DNA of 9,610 nt from Armatimonadota bacterium (GTDB lineage Bacteria; Armatimonadota; Armatimonadia; Armatimonadales; Armatimonadaceae). This document shows, in pieces, positions 1 to 6,863 of the stretch. The stretch covers positions 1-9,610 of the forward strand of contig JAURHZ010000074.1 of NCBI GenBank assembly GCA_030833025.1, read 5' to 3'. Made by a program: the position numbers and the translations under genes. The notes under the pieces are model-generated. The model was given only the letters and a program-made list of their open reading frames with translations, was not told the DNA's origin and did not search any database. Each line of letters begins with the position of its first letter. Position 1 is the stretch's first letter.

Positions 1-2
1 TC

Positions 3-1238
3 GGGGCGTGGCGGCGTATCGGCAGCCGTGTCCCGCTTTGGAAGGCATTGCCATTTGCTGCGCGCGTCAGCCGGGTACTTCTGGCGAGCGGATGTGTGTC
101 CGATGTCCAGCTCACGGGGGAGGCCCGCCGCGGGATGGACACGCTTTCCTGTGTCCGTTTTGTTGTTGCCGGGGATGACCTTGGTGCAGCCGTAAATGCA
201 CTCCTCGCTCAAGGCTGGTTTGATTCCGAGCCATCTGTCGCGGCAAATAATGCTGTTGCTGGCATTATTGATGAAATGCCAGTCCACTTTTCGCTGGTTC
301 CGACTATCACCGGGAATGTTCTTCTTACGGAAACCGGCCCAGAACCGTTTGTCGAATGGATTGCATCCCAGCTTCCAAATGGATTTGCGGATGTGTTTGC
401 ATCCGAAGAGGCGCTCTTCCGTGCCGCAGAGTTTCAGTTCATCGACCCCGAAATTCGTGACCACATCGACGATGCCGCCCGTGTAGGGCGAGGCGAACTG
501 CGCCTCGTAACGCTCCAAGATTTTACGGCTCAGCTGCACGAGCACACAACCTGGTCGGATGGACGAAACTCCATTTCCGAAATGGCCGATGAAGCGATAA
601 AGCGCGGTTGGTCAACGCTTGGCATCACAGATCACAGTGCAAGCCTCACAGTTGCACGCGGACTTACGACCGAGCGGCACACCGCCCAATTTGAAGAGCT
701 CGCACCGCTGCAAATCGCCTATGCTGAACAAGATTTTGCTCTCCTAGCGGGTCTTGAGGCGGACATTTTGCAGGATGGTAGCCTTGACTGTGCGCCTGAA
801 ATCTTGAGCCAGCTCCACTATGTGGTTGCATCCGTGCATATCCGCTACAAGGAAACCGAAGCGCAAATGACGGAGCGGATGTGCACTGCGATCGCGCATC
901 CGAAAACCCGCATTCTAGGCCACCCGACGGGACGCCTCCTCGGTCGACGGGAGGGCTATGCAGTCGATATGAACGCGGTCATCGATGCCGCAATCAAGCA
1001 CAATGTAGCCATCGAGATCAATGCAGGTCCGGAGCGGATGGATCTATGCGATGAGTGGGTGCGCATTGGATCAAGCAAGGGCGCAAAGTTCAGTATCAAT
1101 GCGGATGCACACTCCATCAGTCACTTTGATTGGCTGCCGTACGGCCTCGCAATGGCCCGGCGCGCCGGCCTTACCAAGGAGCAAGTCGTCAACTGTTGGG
1201 AGCCGGGCAAGCTCGTCGCATGGCTGCTTCGGATTTAG
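3..1238 (+). CDS. polX: PolX-family protein with degenerate polymerase core and intact C-terminal PHP domain (5' partial)
   Basis: The frame is open from the window edge, so the 5' end (helix-hairpin-helix region) lies outside; a TTG at 48 is an unlikely start because homologous sequence continues upstream of it. The early part aligns without gaps to the bacterial family X palm motif G-S-x-R-R-x-x-E-T-x-G-D-x-D. Here it reads G-E-A-R-R-G-M-D-T-L-S-C-V-R: the two catalytic Asp are Cys (150-152) and Arg (156-158). The third Asp, usually in V-D-L-R, is His (285-287), and the T-G-S-K thumb motif is lost. The PHP domain (about 520-1200) keeps its metal ligands: HxH (537, 543), TDH (630-635), E (756), SVH (837), GHP (921) and DAH (1104-1112). 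PHP domains of PolX proteins act as 3'-5' exonucleases or phosphoesterases in DNA repair. The protein is therefore probably a PHP nuclease or phosphatase on a dead polymerase scaffold. The family call is firm; the loss of polymerase activity is inferred. Confidence 0.9.
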   Translation, partial: GAWRRIGSRVPLWKALPFAARVSRVLLASGCVSDVQLTGEARRGMDTLSCVRFVVAGDDLGAAVNALLAQGWFDSEPSVAANNAVAGIIDEMPVHFSLVPTITGNVLLTETGPEPFVEWIASQLPNGFADVFASEEALFRAAEFQFIDPEIRDHIDDAARVGRGELRLVTLQDFTAQLHEHTTWSDGRNSISEMADEAIKRGWSTLGITDHSASLTVARGLTTERHTAQFEELAPLQIAYAEQDFALLAGLEADILQDGSLDCAPEILSQLHYVVASVHIRYKETEAQMTERMCTAIAHPKTRILGHPTGRLLGRREGYAVDMNAVIDAAIKHNVAIEINAGPERMDLCDEWVRIGSSKGAKFSINADAHSISHFDWLPYGLAMARRAGLTKEQVVNCWEPGKLVAWLLRI

Positions 1239-1244
1239 CACGAC

Positions 1245-1844
1245 ATGACGATGAAGGAACGGATCTGGCCGGCAGATATCGAAATTGGAGACATCCGGAT
1301 ACGCCTAGCGAACCCCGAAACCGATGCGCCAGCGTTGTATTCGCCATCCCACGGAGCCGATAGTGATGCACTGATTTGGCGCTGGATGCACTGGGGGCCA
1401 TTCCCGGATATCGATACATTTCAGGCGTGGATGCAGCGTGCTGTCGATGACCCAACCGGCGTCGTGCTGACGGTAGAGCTTTCGCATGATGGTGCATTTC
1501 AGCCCGTTGGCCAGCTACGCATCATGGAAATCTCCGAGGGGGACCGACGCTGTGAGCTCGGGACGATTTGGTATATCCCGGATGTTCAAGGACAAGGCAT
1601 ATCAAGACGTGTGACTGGCACAATGCTCACGCACATTTTCGAAAGTCTGCAGTTCCGGCGCGCCGAGTGGAAGTGCCATCACATGAATGTCCGCAGCGCA
1701 GCCGCGGCGAAGAGCTACGGCTTTACGTACGAAGGGACATTCCGCCAGCATATGGTCGTCAAGGGGCAGAACCGGGATACGGTTTGGTTCTCGATGCTCG
1801 ATACCGAGTGGCCCGACATCAAGAACCGGATTTACAGCCTTTAG
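1245..1844 (+). CDS. GNAT-family N-acetyltransferase, RimJ/RimL-like
   Basis: This is a 199-aa cytoplasmic acetyltransferase of the RimJ/RimL type, which transfers acetyl from acetyl-CoA to a protein N-terminus or small amine; the substrate cannot be told from sequence. The acetyl-CoA loop is visible as V-Q-G-Q-G-I-S (residues 114-120), preceded by the strand E-L-G-T-I-W-Y (104-110). The late motif N148-V-R-S-A-A-A-A-K-S-Y-G-F and the segment F-R-Q-H-M-V-V-K-G (166-174) ending in a W-F-S-M-L strand are typical of this subfamily. The length is normal. It begins 6 bp after the PolX-type stop, so the two are probably co-transcribed. No Shine-Dalgarno is seen before either ATG (1245 or 1251), so the exact start is uncertain by two codons. 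Its stop overlaps the stop of the convergent esterase gene. Confidence 0.88.
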   Translation: MTMKERIWPADIEIGDIRIRLANPETDAPALYSPSHGADSDALIWRWMHWGPFPDIDTFQAWMQRAVDDPTGVVLTVELSHDGAFQPVGQLRIMEISEGDRRCELGTIWYIPDVQGQGISRRVTGTMLTHIFESLQFRRAEWKCHHMNVRSAAAAKSYGFTYEGTFRQHMVVKGQNRDTVWFSMLDTEWPDIKNRIYSL

Positions 1845-3430
1845 TTGTTGCCAGTGTTCCGGGTTTTGTACGCGGCCGCGTAAGCGTTTCCTAGCGCGAT
1901 GATGCCATCGGTGCCGAAGTGGACTTTGCCGTGCGGTAGCTGGTCTGTGTTGATAACAACGGTTTTGTATTGTCCCTTTGTGGTTGCGAGCGTATCCAGC
2001 TCACGGTTCATTTGCTCGATATTCACCCATGGACTTTTAGGGTGCTGTTTTGAGACGTAGAACGTGATGCCCGGGGCTGGGATGTCATTGCGTAGCTGAG
2101 TAAAGAATGCATTTAGCCGCTGAGCGTAACCCCGCACATACGGACCAAAATACGTGTCATTTTCGCCCGCATGCCAGAAGAGGGCATCGACATTTACGAC
2201 ATATCCACGCTTTTCCAAGTCCTTGATCGCGGCAATGATGAAGTCGCGGAGGGGCTTGTAGAGGTTTCGTTGTGACTCCGCAGAACCGGCTTGGGACCAG
2301 TCAGGGATCTGGGCACCGCTGTGGGTGAATTTTATGATTGCCAGGCCATCGGTTGCCGGGAGCTGCGCACGTAGCGTTACGCCAAGGCTGAGCTCTGGAC
2401 CAAAGTTTCCGAGTTTACTGACGACATGAAGCGGCTCCCAGTCAGAAGAAACTTGGTTTCCACCCCCGATGGAGTAACGGAAGAGAACATTCTGCTGTGG
2501 TGCCGTGAGCTTTGCCGAGGTTGGCGATGCGTTTAGGTCCCGAACAAACGTATCCTCGCCCTCGCTATTGCGCTGCCCGGCGATCACCACCAACCGAATA
2601 GTGCATCCGACGGGAAGCGTATGCCGAAATCGCATCGCCTTTGGGCGTGTTTTCTTGCCGATTGCAGCGAGGTAGGCATCGGCAAATGCATCCCCCATTT
2701 GCAGCTGCCCCTGCGTGCCAAAGTGGTAGTGTGGCTGACCCGAACCCATTACATCGAATGCCAAATGGCTGGTCGGGACAAATGTTATATGCTTGTCGGA
2801 GTCGAGGACTAGCTGCTCCTGAGCGCGCAGGATGGCCAGGTTTGCGCGATTGTCCATCCCCCAAATGCCCTTTGTACTGACCTCGCCCATGTACCACGTG
2901 AGGTTAGGAAGGCCGAGGTCTGTCCTGAACTGCTTGATGATGCGTGTGAGGTTTGCGGCGTAACTTCCATTGATGCTGCGGTCCAGCATGTCATTCTCGC
3001 CCTGGTGCCAGAGAATGCCTTCGATTTGGTACGCAATGCCTTGCTCTGTCAGGTTTTTGATGGCGCCGCGGATGAGCTCGAGTGTACGCGGGTAGAGCTT
3101 TTGCCCCTGTTCGGGAGCATCGGGGTTCCAATCGTAGGCGGCTGTTGTGCCTCCGATGGCGGATTTGATTATCGCGATGGGTTGCTTAGTGGCCTTGGTC
3201 ACTGCCCGCGCAAAGGTGATTTCCGGACCGAAGGCATCGTTTGGGGTAAGCGGAGACCAGCCTTGAAAACCAGTCTTTGGGAGGTCTGGCAGGCTTGTAA
3301 AGCGGACATCGGGTTGTAGTGCACCCGCACCTTTGTAGCTTGGGTAGGAATCGATGCGATTAGCGTGTGCATCCGAGCCGACCATGTTTGATTGCCCGGC
3401 GAGGATAAAGACTTTGATGTGGGTGCGCAT
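1841..3430 (-). CDS. Tandem two-domain sialate O-acetylesterase (SASA/CE6)-like esterase, second domain lacking the catalytic Ser
   Basis: A 529-aa protein made of two consecutive SGNH hydrolase domains of the SASA type (acetylesterases acting on sialic acid or acetylated xylan-like sugars). Domain 1 (about residues 5-258) has G-Q-S-N-M with nucleophile S14, F-G-P-E (68-70 region), W-H-Q-G-E-N-D (141-147) and the catalytic-His motif H-F-G-T (H236). Domain 2 (about 278-523) repeats the plan with N-F-G-P-E (342-346), W-H-A-G-E-N-D (419-425) and V-H-F-G-T-D-G (H504), but its first motif is G-Q-R-N-S, so R287 replaces the nucleophile. Domain 2 is probably inactive and may be structural or sugar-binding (inference). 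There is no signal peptide, so it is probably cytoplasmic. It lies 20 bp downstream of the GH127-like gene on the same strand, suggesting a joint role in removing acetyl groups from the same glycan. No Shine-Dalgarno is present; a TACAAT box lies 7 nt before the ATG. Confidence 0.87.
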   Translation of the reverse strand: MRTHIKVFILAGQSNMVGSDAHANRIDSYPSYKGAGALQPDVRFTSLPDLPKTGFQGWSPLTPNDAFGPEITFARAVTKATKQPIAIIKSAIGGTTAAYDWNPDAPEQGQKLYPRTLELIRGAIKNLTEQGIAYQIEGILWHQGENDMLDRSINGSYAANLTRIIKQFRTDLGLPNLTWYMGEVSTKGIWGMDNRANLAILRAQEQLVLDSDKHITFVPTSHLAFDVMGSGQPHYHFGTQGQLQMGDAFADAYLAAIGKKTRPKAMRFRHTLPVGCTIRLVVIAGQRNSEGEDTFVRDLNASPTSAKLTAPQQNVLFRYSIGGGNQVSSDWEPLHVVSKLGNFGPELSLGVTLRAQLPATDGLAIIKFTHSGAQIPDWSQAGSAESQRNLYKPLRDFIIAAIKDLEKRGYVVNVDALFWHAGENDTYFGPYVRGYAQRLNAFFTQLRNDIPAPGITFYVSKQHPKSPWVNIEQMNRELDTLATTKGQYKTVVINTDQLPHGKVHFGTDGIIALGNAYAAAYKTRNTGNN

Positions 3431-3437
3431 GGCGTCG

Positions 3438-3443
3438 ATTGTA
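3438..3443 (-). promoter_or_regulatory. Candidate -10 box for leaderless transcript of the double esterase
   Basis: TACAAT (5 of 6 matches to TATAAT) sits in the 20-bp gap after the GH127-like gene, with 7 nt between it and the ATG at 3430. That would place the transcription start at or next to the start codon. No Shine-Dalgarno competes. A weak -35 (TCGAAA, 18-nt spacer, inside the preceding coding sequence) is possible. It could be chance, but three other genes in the window show the same arrangement. Confidence 0.4.
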
Positions 3444-3450
3444 GCAGAGG

Positions 3451-5484
3451 TTAGTCGATGATTTCGAAGCCGGCGATGTTTAGGAAGTGGTCTTTGGAGC
3501 CGGGGGGCGTTCCAGGGGCGAGACGGATGGTGATGGTGTGCGGGCCACGGGGCAGCCCCGTGATCTGATACGCAAATGGAAGCTGACGGCCTGGGCCAAA
3601 CTGATCAGTTCTCGGTGTTGGCGCTGGTTTGCCATCTATAGTGACATCTGCATAGCCACCATCATCAAAGCGGTAGCCAAGCCAAGTAATTCCCGTGCCA
3701 GTGAATGTGTGCGAAACGCTCGCCCCGATTTCGTTTGTAAAGTGCCACGGACTAGGGTTCTGCCACTGTCCGGTGTAGCGAAGCTGCGTGTGATGGACTT
3801 GCTGCTTGGCGGTTGGGTCTAGGAGGAGGCGATAGGGTTCACCTTCTGGGATGAGATGAAATGCGCGGACAAGGGCATCCGGGTGCCCGGCGACATGCCA
3901 GGTCAGCGCTTCGCCATCCGACGGCCGGAGCGACGTAATGTTTGGAACAAGCGGCCGCTCAGAGCGAATTGCAAGCGCAAGCGGTCCGTACATTAATGTA
4001 ACGGGGAATGGCTTCAGCGTATCGAAGGCCTCAGTTTTCAACCGAAGGGGAAGCGTCATTTCAAGGGTGACATCCCGTTCGATGGGGCTTTTGAGGAGCA
4101 GCCATCCGTTTGTTTTGTCGATGCTCGTTGGGACAACCCGGCGTGTATTGGCATTGATGATGGCTAGTCGTTCACGAGCCCACGCTGGAAGTCGGAGCTT
4201 GATGTATTGCTTTTGATCGGAGTTTGCAGACCAAGAAAGGGTTACTTTGCCGGATGCGGGAAAGTCTGTCTTGATACGAAGCGTTCCCGTTTTGAGTTTG
4301 ATGCTGCATGGGATGAACTGAAGGATACAGAGCTCATTTTCGGCAGACAGCATCGCGATTTGGGCTGGCAAATCCGCGGCGGCCATCGGACGCGTACCCG
4401 CACAGCAAGGGTACGGCGCACCGTAAAGCGTCTTGATCGCAAGGCCGGGGTTGTAGTCAGCGTAGTAGAAGACCCGGCCATCCGGGGCTGTGGGAATGCT
4501 CGCGGCTAGCCCATTCCAGATCAGCTTTTCCGTCCAATCTGCGTAGTTTGCTTTGCCAGTGAAGCGATGCAAGTAGCGTGTCAGCTTAAATGCTGCCCAC
4601 GTTCCACACTGGGTTTCGAAGGTGTTATGGGTGGTTTCTACCCTTGCTCGTCGCTCAGTGAGAGGGAGCAGGGCTTCATCCGGGCCATAGCCACCGGTGC
4701 TGTAAAATTGCTTAGATTGTAAATATTCATATGCATTGACTAATGTTGCTAAATATAATGCTTTTCCACTGTTGCTGTAAGCCATTGCCGTTCCACACAA
4801 GGTATTGATATGTGAATAAGCGTGATAACTCGGGGCTAGGGTGTGGATGTCTTGTTTATACGCATAGGCATCCCAGTACTTTGTGTACTCCCAAATGCGG
4901 GCAAAGCGTCTGTAGCGTTCGTCGTTTGTGGCATCCGCGGCGCGGTAGAGGTTTTCGGAAAGCGTGTACCACTCGGCGGGGTCAGCGCCATATGGGCGTG
5001 ACCGGTCAAGGTTTTTCTCGGCCCAGTTGGTGATTGTTGCGAGATGGCGTTTCGCTGCAAAGCTCTTTGTGAAAACGATGGCATCGACAAGTCCACCGAC
5101 CACTTTTTCGTAGGTGTAGTGGAACGTGTTGGGTTTGTCTGAGTAGAAGAAGTAGCCATCCGGGCGGATCGTGGCGGCCCACCCACGGATAAGGGCATCG
5201 AGCTTGCCCCGGCAGGCGGCATCGTGGTCGGATGCGGCAAAGCGCGCCAACGCGGAGAGGAGCTGGCCAAAGATATGAAATGTGTCATCGGTGTACCAGC
5301 CGCCGAGATCCTTGCCGGGCGCTGCGAGTCCAGCGCGCTTACGAAAACCTTTGAGGAGGTCATCGTTTGGAATACGCAAAAGGTCGGCCTTGATCGTGTC
5401 TCGCATCCGCTTTAGGGGACCATCTATGAGGGTGATGGCATCGTACGGAAGAACATTTAGGCGATCTGTTGCGGGTTTGGGCAT
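3451..5484 (-). CDS. GH127/DUF1680 family glycoside hydrolase (beta-L-arabinofuranosidase-like) with C-terminal beta-sandwich-like module
   Basis: A 677-aa protein of the DUF1680/GH127 superfamily, whose characterised members are retaining beta-L-arabinofuranosidases and related enzymes using a Zn-bound Cys nucleophile. Visible are G-W-Y-T-D-D-T-F-H (62-70), Y-S-H-I-N-T-L-C-G (223-231), S-T-G-G-Y-G-P-D-E (262-270; E270 a possible acid/base), F-E-T-Q-C-G (289-294), Y-P-C-C-A-G-T (358-364) and L-R-L-P-A-W-A (430-436). E290, C293, C360 and C361 match the Glu/Cys metal-nucleophile site (inferred by motif). After the barrel and a beta domain, residues about 575-677 form a separate module with W-L-G, D-D-G-G-Y-A-D-V-T-I-D-G (607-618) and G-P-H-T-I-T-I, like carbohydrate-binding modules at the ends of other glycosidases. 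No signal peptide is present, so it probably works in the cytoplasm. It is the first gene of a two-gene minus-strand unit. Residues 236-262 are encoded by unusually AT-rich DNA. The substrate is not determined. Confidence 0.88.
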   Translation of the reverse strand: MPKPATDRLNVLPYDAITLIDGPLKRMRDTIKADLLRIPNDDLLKGFRKRAGLAAPGKDLGGWYTDDTFHIFGQLLSALARFAASDHDAACRGKLDALIRGWAATIRPDGYFFYSDKPNTFHYTYEKVVGGLVDAIVFTKSFAAKRHLATITNWAEKNLDRSRPYGADPAEWYTLSENLYRAADATNDERYRRFARIWEYTKYWDAYAYKQDIHTLAPSYHAYSHINTLCGTAMAYSNSGKALYLATLVNAYEYLQSKQFYSTGGYGPDEALLPLTERRARVETTHNTFETQCGTWAAFKLTRYLHRFTGKANYADWTEKLIWNGLAASIPTAPDGRVFYYADYNPGLAIKTLYGAPYPCCAGTRPMAAADLPAQIAMLSAENELCILQFIPCSIKLKTGTLRIKTDFPASGKVTLSWSANSDQKQYIKLRLPAWARERLAIINANTRRVVPTSIDKTNGWLLLKSPIERDVTLEMTLPLRLKTEAFDTLKPFPVTLMYGPLALAIRSERPLVPNITSLRPSDGEALTWHVAGHPDALVRAFHLIPEGEPYRLLLDPTAKQQVHHTQLRYTGQWQNPSPWHFTNEIGASVSHTFTGTGITWLGYRFDDGGYADVTIDGKPAPTPRTDQFGPGRQLPFAYQITGLPRGPHTITIRLAPGTPPGSKDHFLNIAGFEIID

Positions 5485-5489
5485 CGTTT

Positions 5490-5495
5490 ATTCTA
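5490..5495 (-). promoter_or_regulatory. Candidate -10 box for leaderless transcript of the GH127-like gene
   Basis: TAGAAT (5 of 6 matches to TATAAT) lies only 5 nt before the ATG at 5484, in the 75-bp divergent gap. No Shine-Dalgarno is present. The spacing would start transcription at or beside the start codon, giving a leaderless mRNA. No convincing -35 is seen at a 16-18 nt spacing, so the call rests on the box, its position and the recurrence at other genes here. Confidence 0.42.
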
Positions 5496-5559
5496 AGACA
5501 TACCGGTTTTTGAACCTGTGTCGCGTGTGTAATCCTCTGATAGGGTGAAAGAGAACCAC

Positions 5560-5736
5560 ATGAAACGCTTTGCACTGCTTTTATTCTTAGTGATTGGCCT
5601 TGGTATTGCGAGTGCCGCCCCGTGGCGAAGTGCGAAAGATCGAACGATCAAGTGCACATCAGGTGATTGCTTCCCAGTGGTCCCGAAAGCGTTTGTAGGC
5701 GAAACACCGTTAGCTAAGCCATCCGCGCATAGATAG
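5560..5736 (+). CDS. Small secreted protein, 58 aa, with two cysteines
   Basis: The family is not recognised. The ATG at 5560 gives a 58-aa product with a clear Sec-type signal peptide: K2-R3, a hydrophobic core from about 4 to 17 and a likely cleavage after S-A (residue 19) in I-A-S-A-A-P. The mature part would be about 39 residues, basic, proline-containing, with C32 and C37 spaced C-T-S-G-D-C. Those cysteines could form a small disulfide loop or bind a metal or heme-like ligand (inference). An upstream in-frame GTG at 5545 would put five charged or polar residues before the leader, and the purine run GAAAGAG before 5560 favours the ATG. It lies 37 bp before the CE2-like esterase gene and is divergent from the GH127-like gene. 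It could be chance, but the signal peptide and the position in an otherwise empty gap support a real gene. Confidence 0.55.
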   Translation: MKRFALLLFLVIGLGIASAAPWRSAKDRTIKCTSGDCFPVVPKAFVGETPLAKPSAHR

Positions 5737-5761
5737 CTCCAAGCACTCCGCGTTCGCTTGA

Positions 5762-5767
5762 TACGAT
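5762..5767 (+). promoter_or_regulatory. Candidate -10 (TANNNT) box for leaderless transcript of the SGNH esterase
   Basis: TACGAT lies 6 nt before the ATG at 5774, with no Shine-Dalgarno between. It matches TANNNT and 4 of 6 positions of TATAAT. No good -35 is visible. It is weaker than the boxes at 3438 and 5490 and is reported because the spacing is the same. Confidence 0.3.
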
Positions 5768-5773
5768 GCATTT

Positions 5774-6772
5774 ATGTACGATCAACGGCCGGTTCTCCCG
5801 AAAGAAAGTGTGTTTTATGGGCGGTGGGACCGGCGTCGCCGGGACCGGGCCATCACTGTCAACAGTGGTAGCTATGTGTACACGCGCTTCTCTGGAGTGT
5901 GGATTGCTGCACATTTCGACATCTCTCTGAATCAGGCACCTTTTCCAACCTTGGCCTGGCAGATAGACGATCAGCCTTGGCAGGAAGCCGAGATTTCTAA
6001 AGTGGTTCTGCTTGGCCATGGGCTTGGAGCTGGTGAGCACCGTGTCCAAGTAATGGTTCGCGGCCTGGATGAGCATCAAAGTCGCTGGAATCATCCGCTC
6101 ATTGCAAGTGTGACGCTCACCGGATTTTCCCTCGCCGATAACGGGAAATTCCACCGCCCTTTGGATGCCTGGCTGAACCCTAAACTGAAATTGGAGTTTC
6201 TAGGTGACAGCATCACGGAGGGAGTCATCGTTCAGGAAGGGCATGCGGGTGTTGATCCTGGGATGCCATTTACGTGGCCATGGCTCTCGGATGCCCGCAT
6301 GTCCTATGTTGGCCGGACAGCGGCTTTGCTTGGTGCGGAATATCGGCAGGTTGGGTTTGGTGCGACGGGACTATTGCGTACCGGGAGCGGGGATGCCCCT
6401 GGCGCGATAAAAGCCTTCAATGCGTTTTATGCGGGATGCCCGCGGGATGCATGGCAACCTGACATCGTGGTTGTGAATCAAGGCACCAATGAGCCATCGA
6501 TTCCCGAAGCAACGTACATAACCCATTATTCCCAATACCTTGGAATGATTAGAGCGGCATACCGCAACGCAAAAATAATAGGTTTGTGTCCGTTCAATGG
6601 AACGCATCGGGATGCTATTCGTGATGCCATCGCTGCGCGTCAAAAGCTAGGTGACAAGCGTGTCGCATTTATTGATACGGCTGGCTGGTACGACGGTCCC
6701 TTGCATCCAAATGTCGAAGGCAGTGCATTGCTTGGAGCAAAGCTTGCTTCTGCTCTAAAACATCATATTTAA
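5774..6772 (+). CDS. SGNH/GDSL hydrolase, CE2-like carbohydrate esterase
   Basis: A 332-aa two-domain protein. Residues about 10-120 look like the beta-sandwich that precedes the hydrolase domain in CE2-type acetylesterases (alternating strands including R-A-I-T-V-N-S-G-S and H-R-V-Q-V-M-V-R). The SGNH domain follows with all four blocks: G-D-S-I-T-E-G (nucleophile S146), G-F-G-A-T-G (194-199), N-Q-G-T-N-E (235-240) and D-G-P-L-H-P-N (D307, H311). CE2 enzymes remove O-acetyl groups from xylan- or mannan-type sugars; here the substrate is unknown. There is no signal peptide, unlike many secreted family members, so a cytoplasmic role on imported oligosaccharides is plausible. It sits beside the divergent GH127-like and double-esterase genes, which suggests a shared glycan. 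No Shine-Dalgarno precedes the start, and no in-frame upstream start was found near it. Confidence 0.88.
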   Translation: MYDQRPVLPKESVFYGRWDRRRRDRAITVNSGSYVYTRFSGVWIAAHFDISLNQAPFPTLAWQIDDQPWQEAEISKVVLLGHGLGAGEHRVQVMVRGLDEHQSRWNHPLIASVTLTGFSLADNGKFHRPLDAWLNPKLKLEFLGDSITEGVIVQEGHAGVDPGMPFTWPWLSDARMSYVGRTAALLGAEYRQVGFGATGLLRTGSGDAPGAIKAFNAFYAGCPRDAWQPDIVVVNQGTNEPSIPEATYITHYSQYLGMIRAAYRNAKIIGLCPFNGTHRDAIRDAIAARQKLGDKRVAFIDTAGWYDGPLHPNVEGSALLGAKLASALKHHI

Positions 6773-6863
6773 TATTAGTAAGTCGTTAAAAACTCTTAGT
6801 GTCGTCTTTAACTATTAATGTATTTAGTAGATTTTTGTTCATTCTTATTGATACATATTGCCA
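6773..6863. other. AT-rich gap between convergent genes
   Basis: This 91-bp stretch separates the ends of the SGNH esterase and DUF1501 genes and is far richer in A and T than the coding DNA around it. Both transcripts should end here. I see no GC-rich hairpin followed by a T run. The only inverted repeat is GTTAAA (6785-6790) with TTTAAC (6807-6812), six mostly A/T pairs around a 16-nt loop, which is too weak to call a terminator. Confidence 0.5.

Noticed and set aside
48..50. TTG as the true start of the PolX-type gene
   Set aside because: The frame is open upstream and residues before it (V-P-L-W-K-A-L) match the conserved stretch preceding the palm domain, so the gene begins outside the window.
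4836..5363. 175-codon open frame on the minus strand
   Set aside because: It lies wholly inside the GH127-like gene in another frame, has low-complexity Ser/Thr/Pro composition and no recognisable motif; the GH127 frame carries all family motifs.
5545..5559. GTG start for the small secreted protein
   Set aside because: It would add K-E-N-H before the leader and use up the purine run that can serve as ribosome binding site for the ATG at 5560.
5714..6154. 146-codon open frame on the minus strand
   Set aside because: It is antisense to the N-terminal part of the CE2-like esterase and would also overlap the small secreted gene; no motif supports it.
6785..6812. Inverted repeat GTTAAA ... TTTAAC as a terminator
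   Set aside because: It has only six mostly A/T pairs around a 16-nt loop and no following T run.
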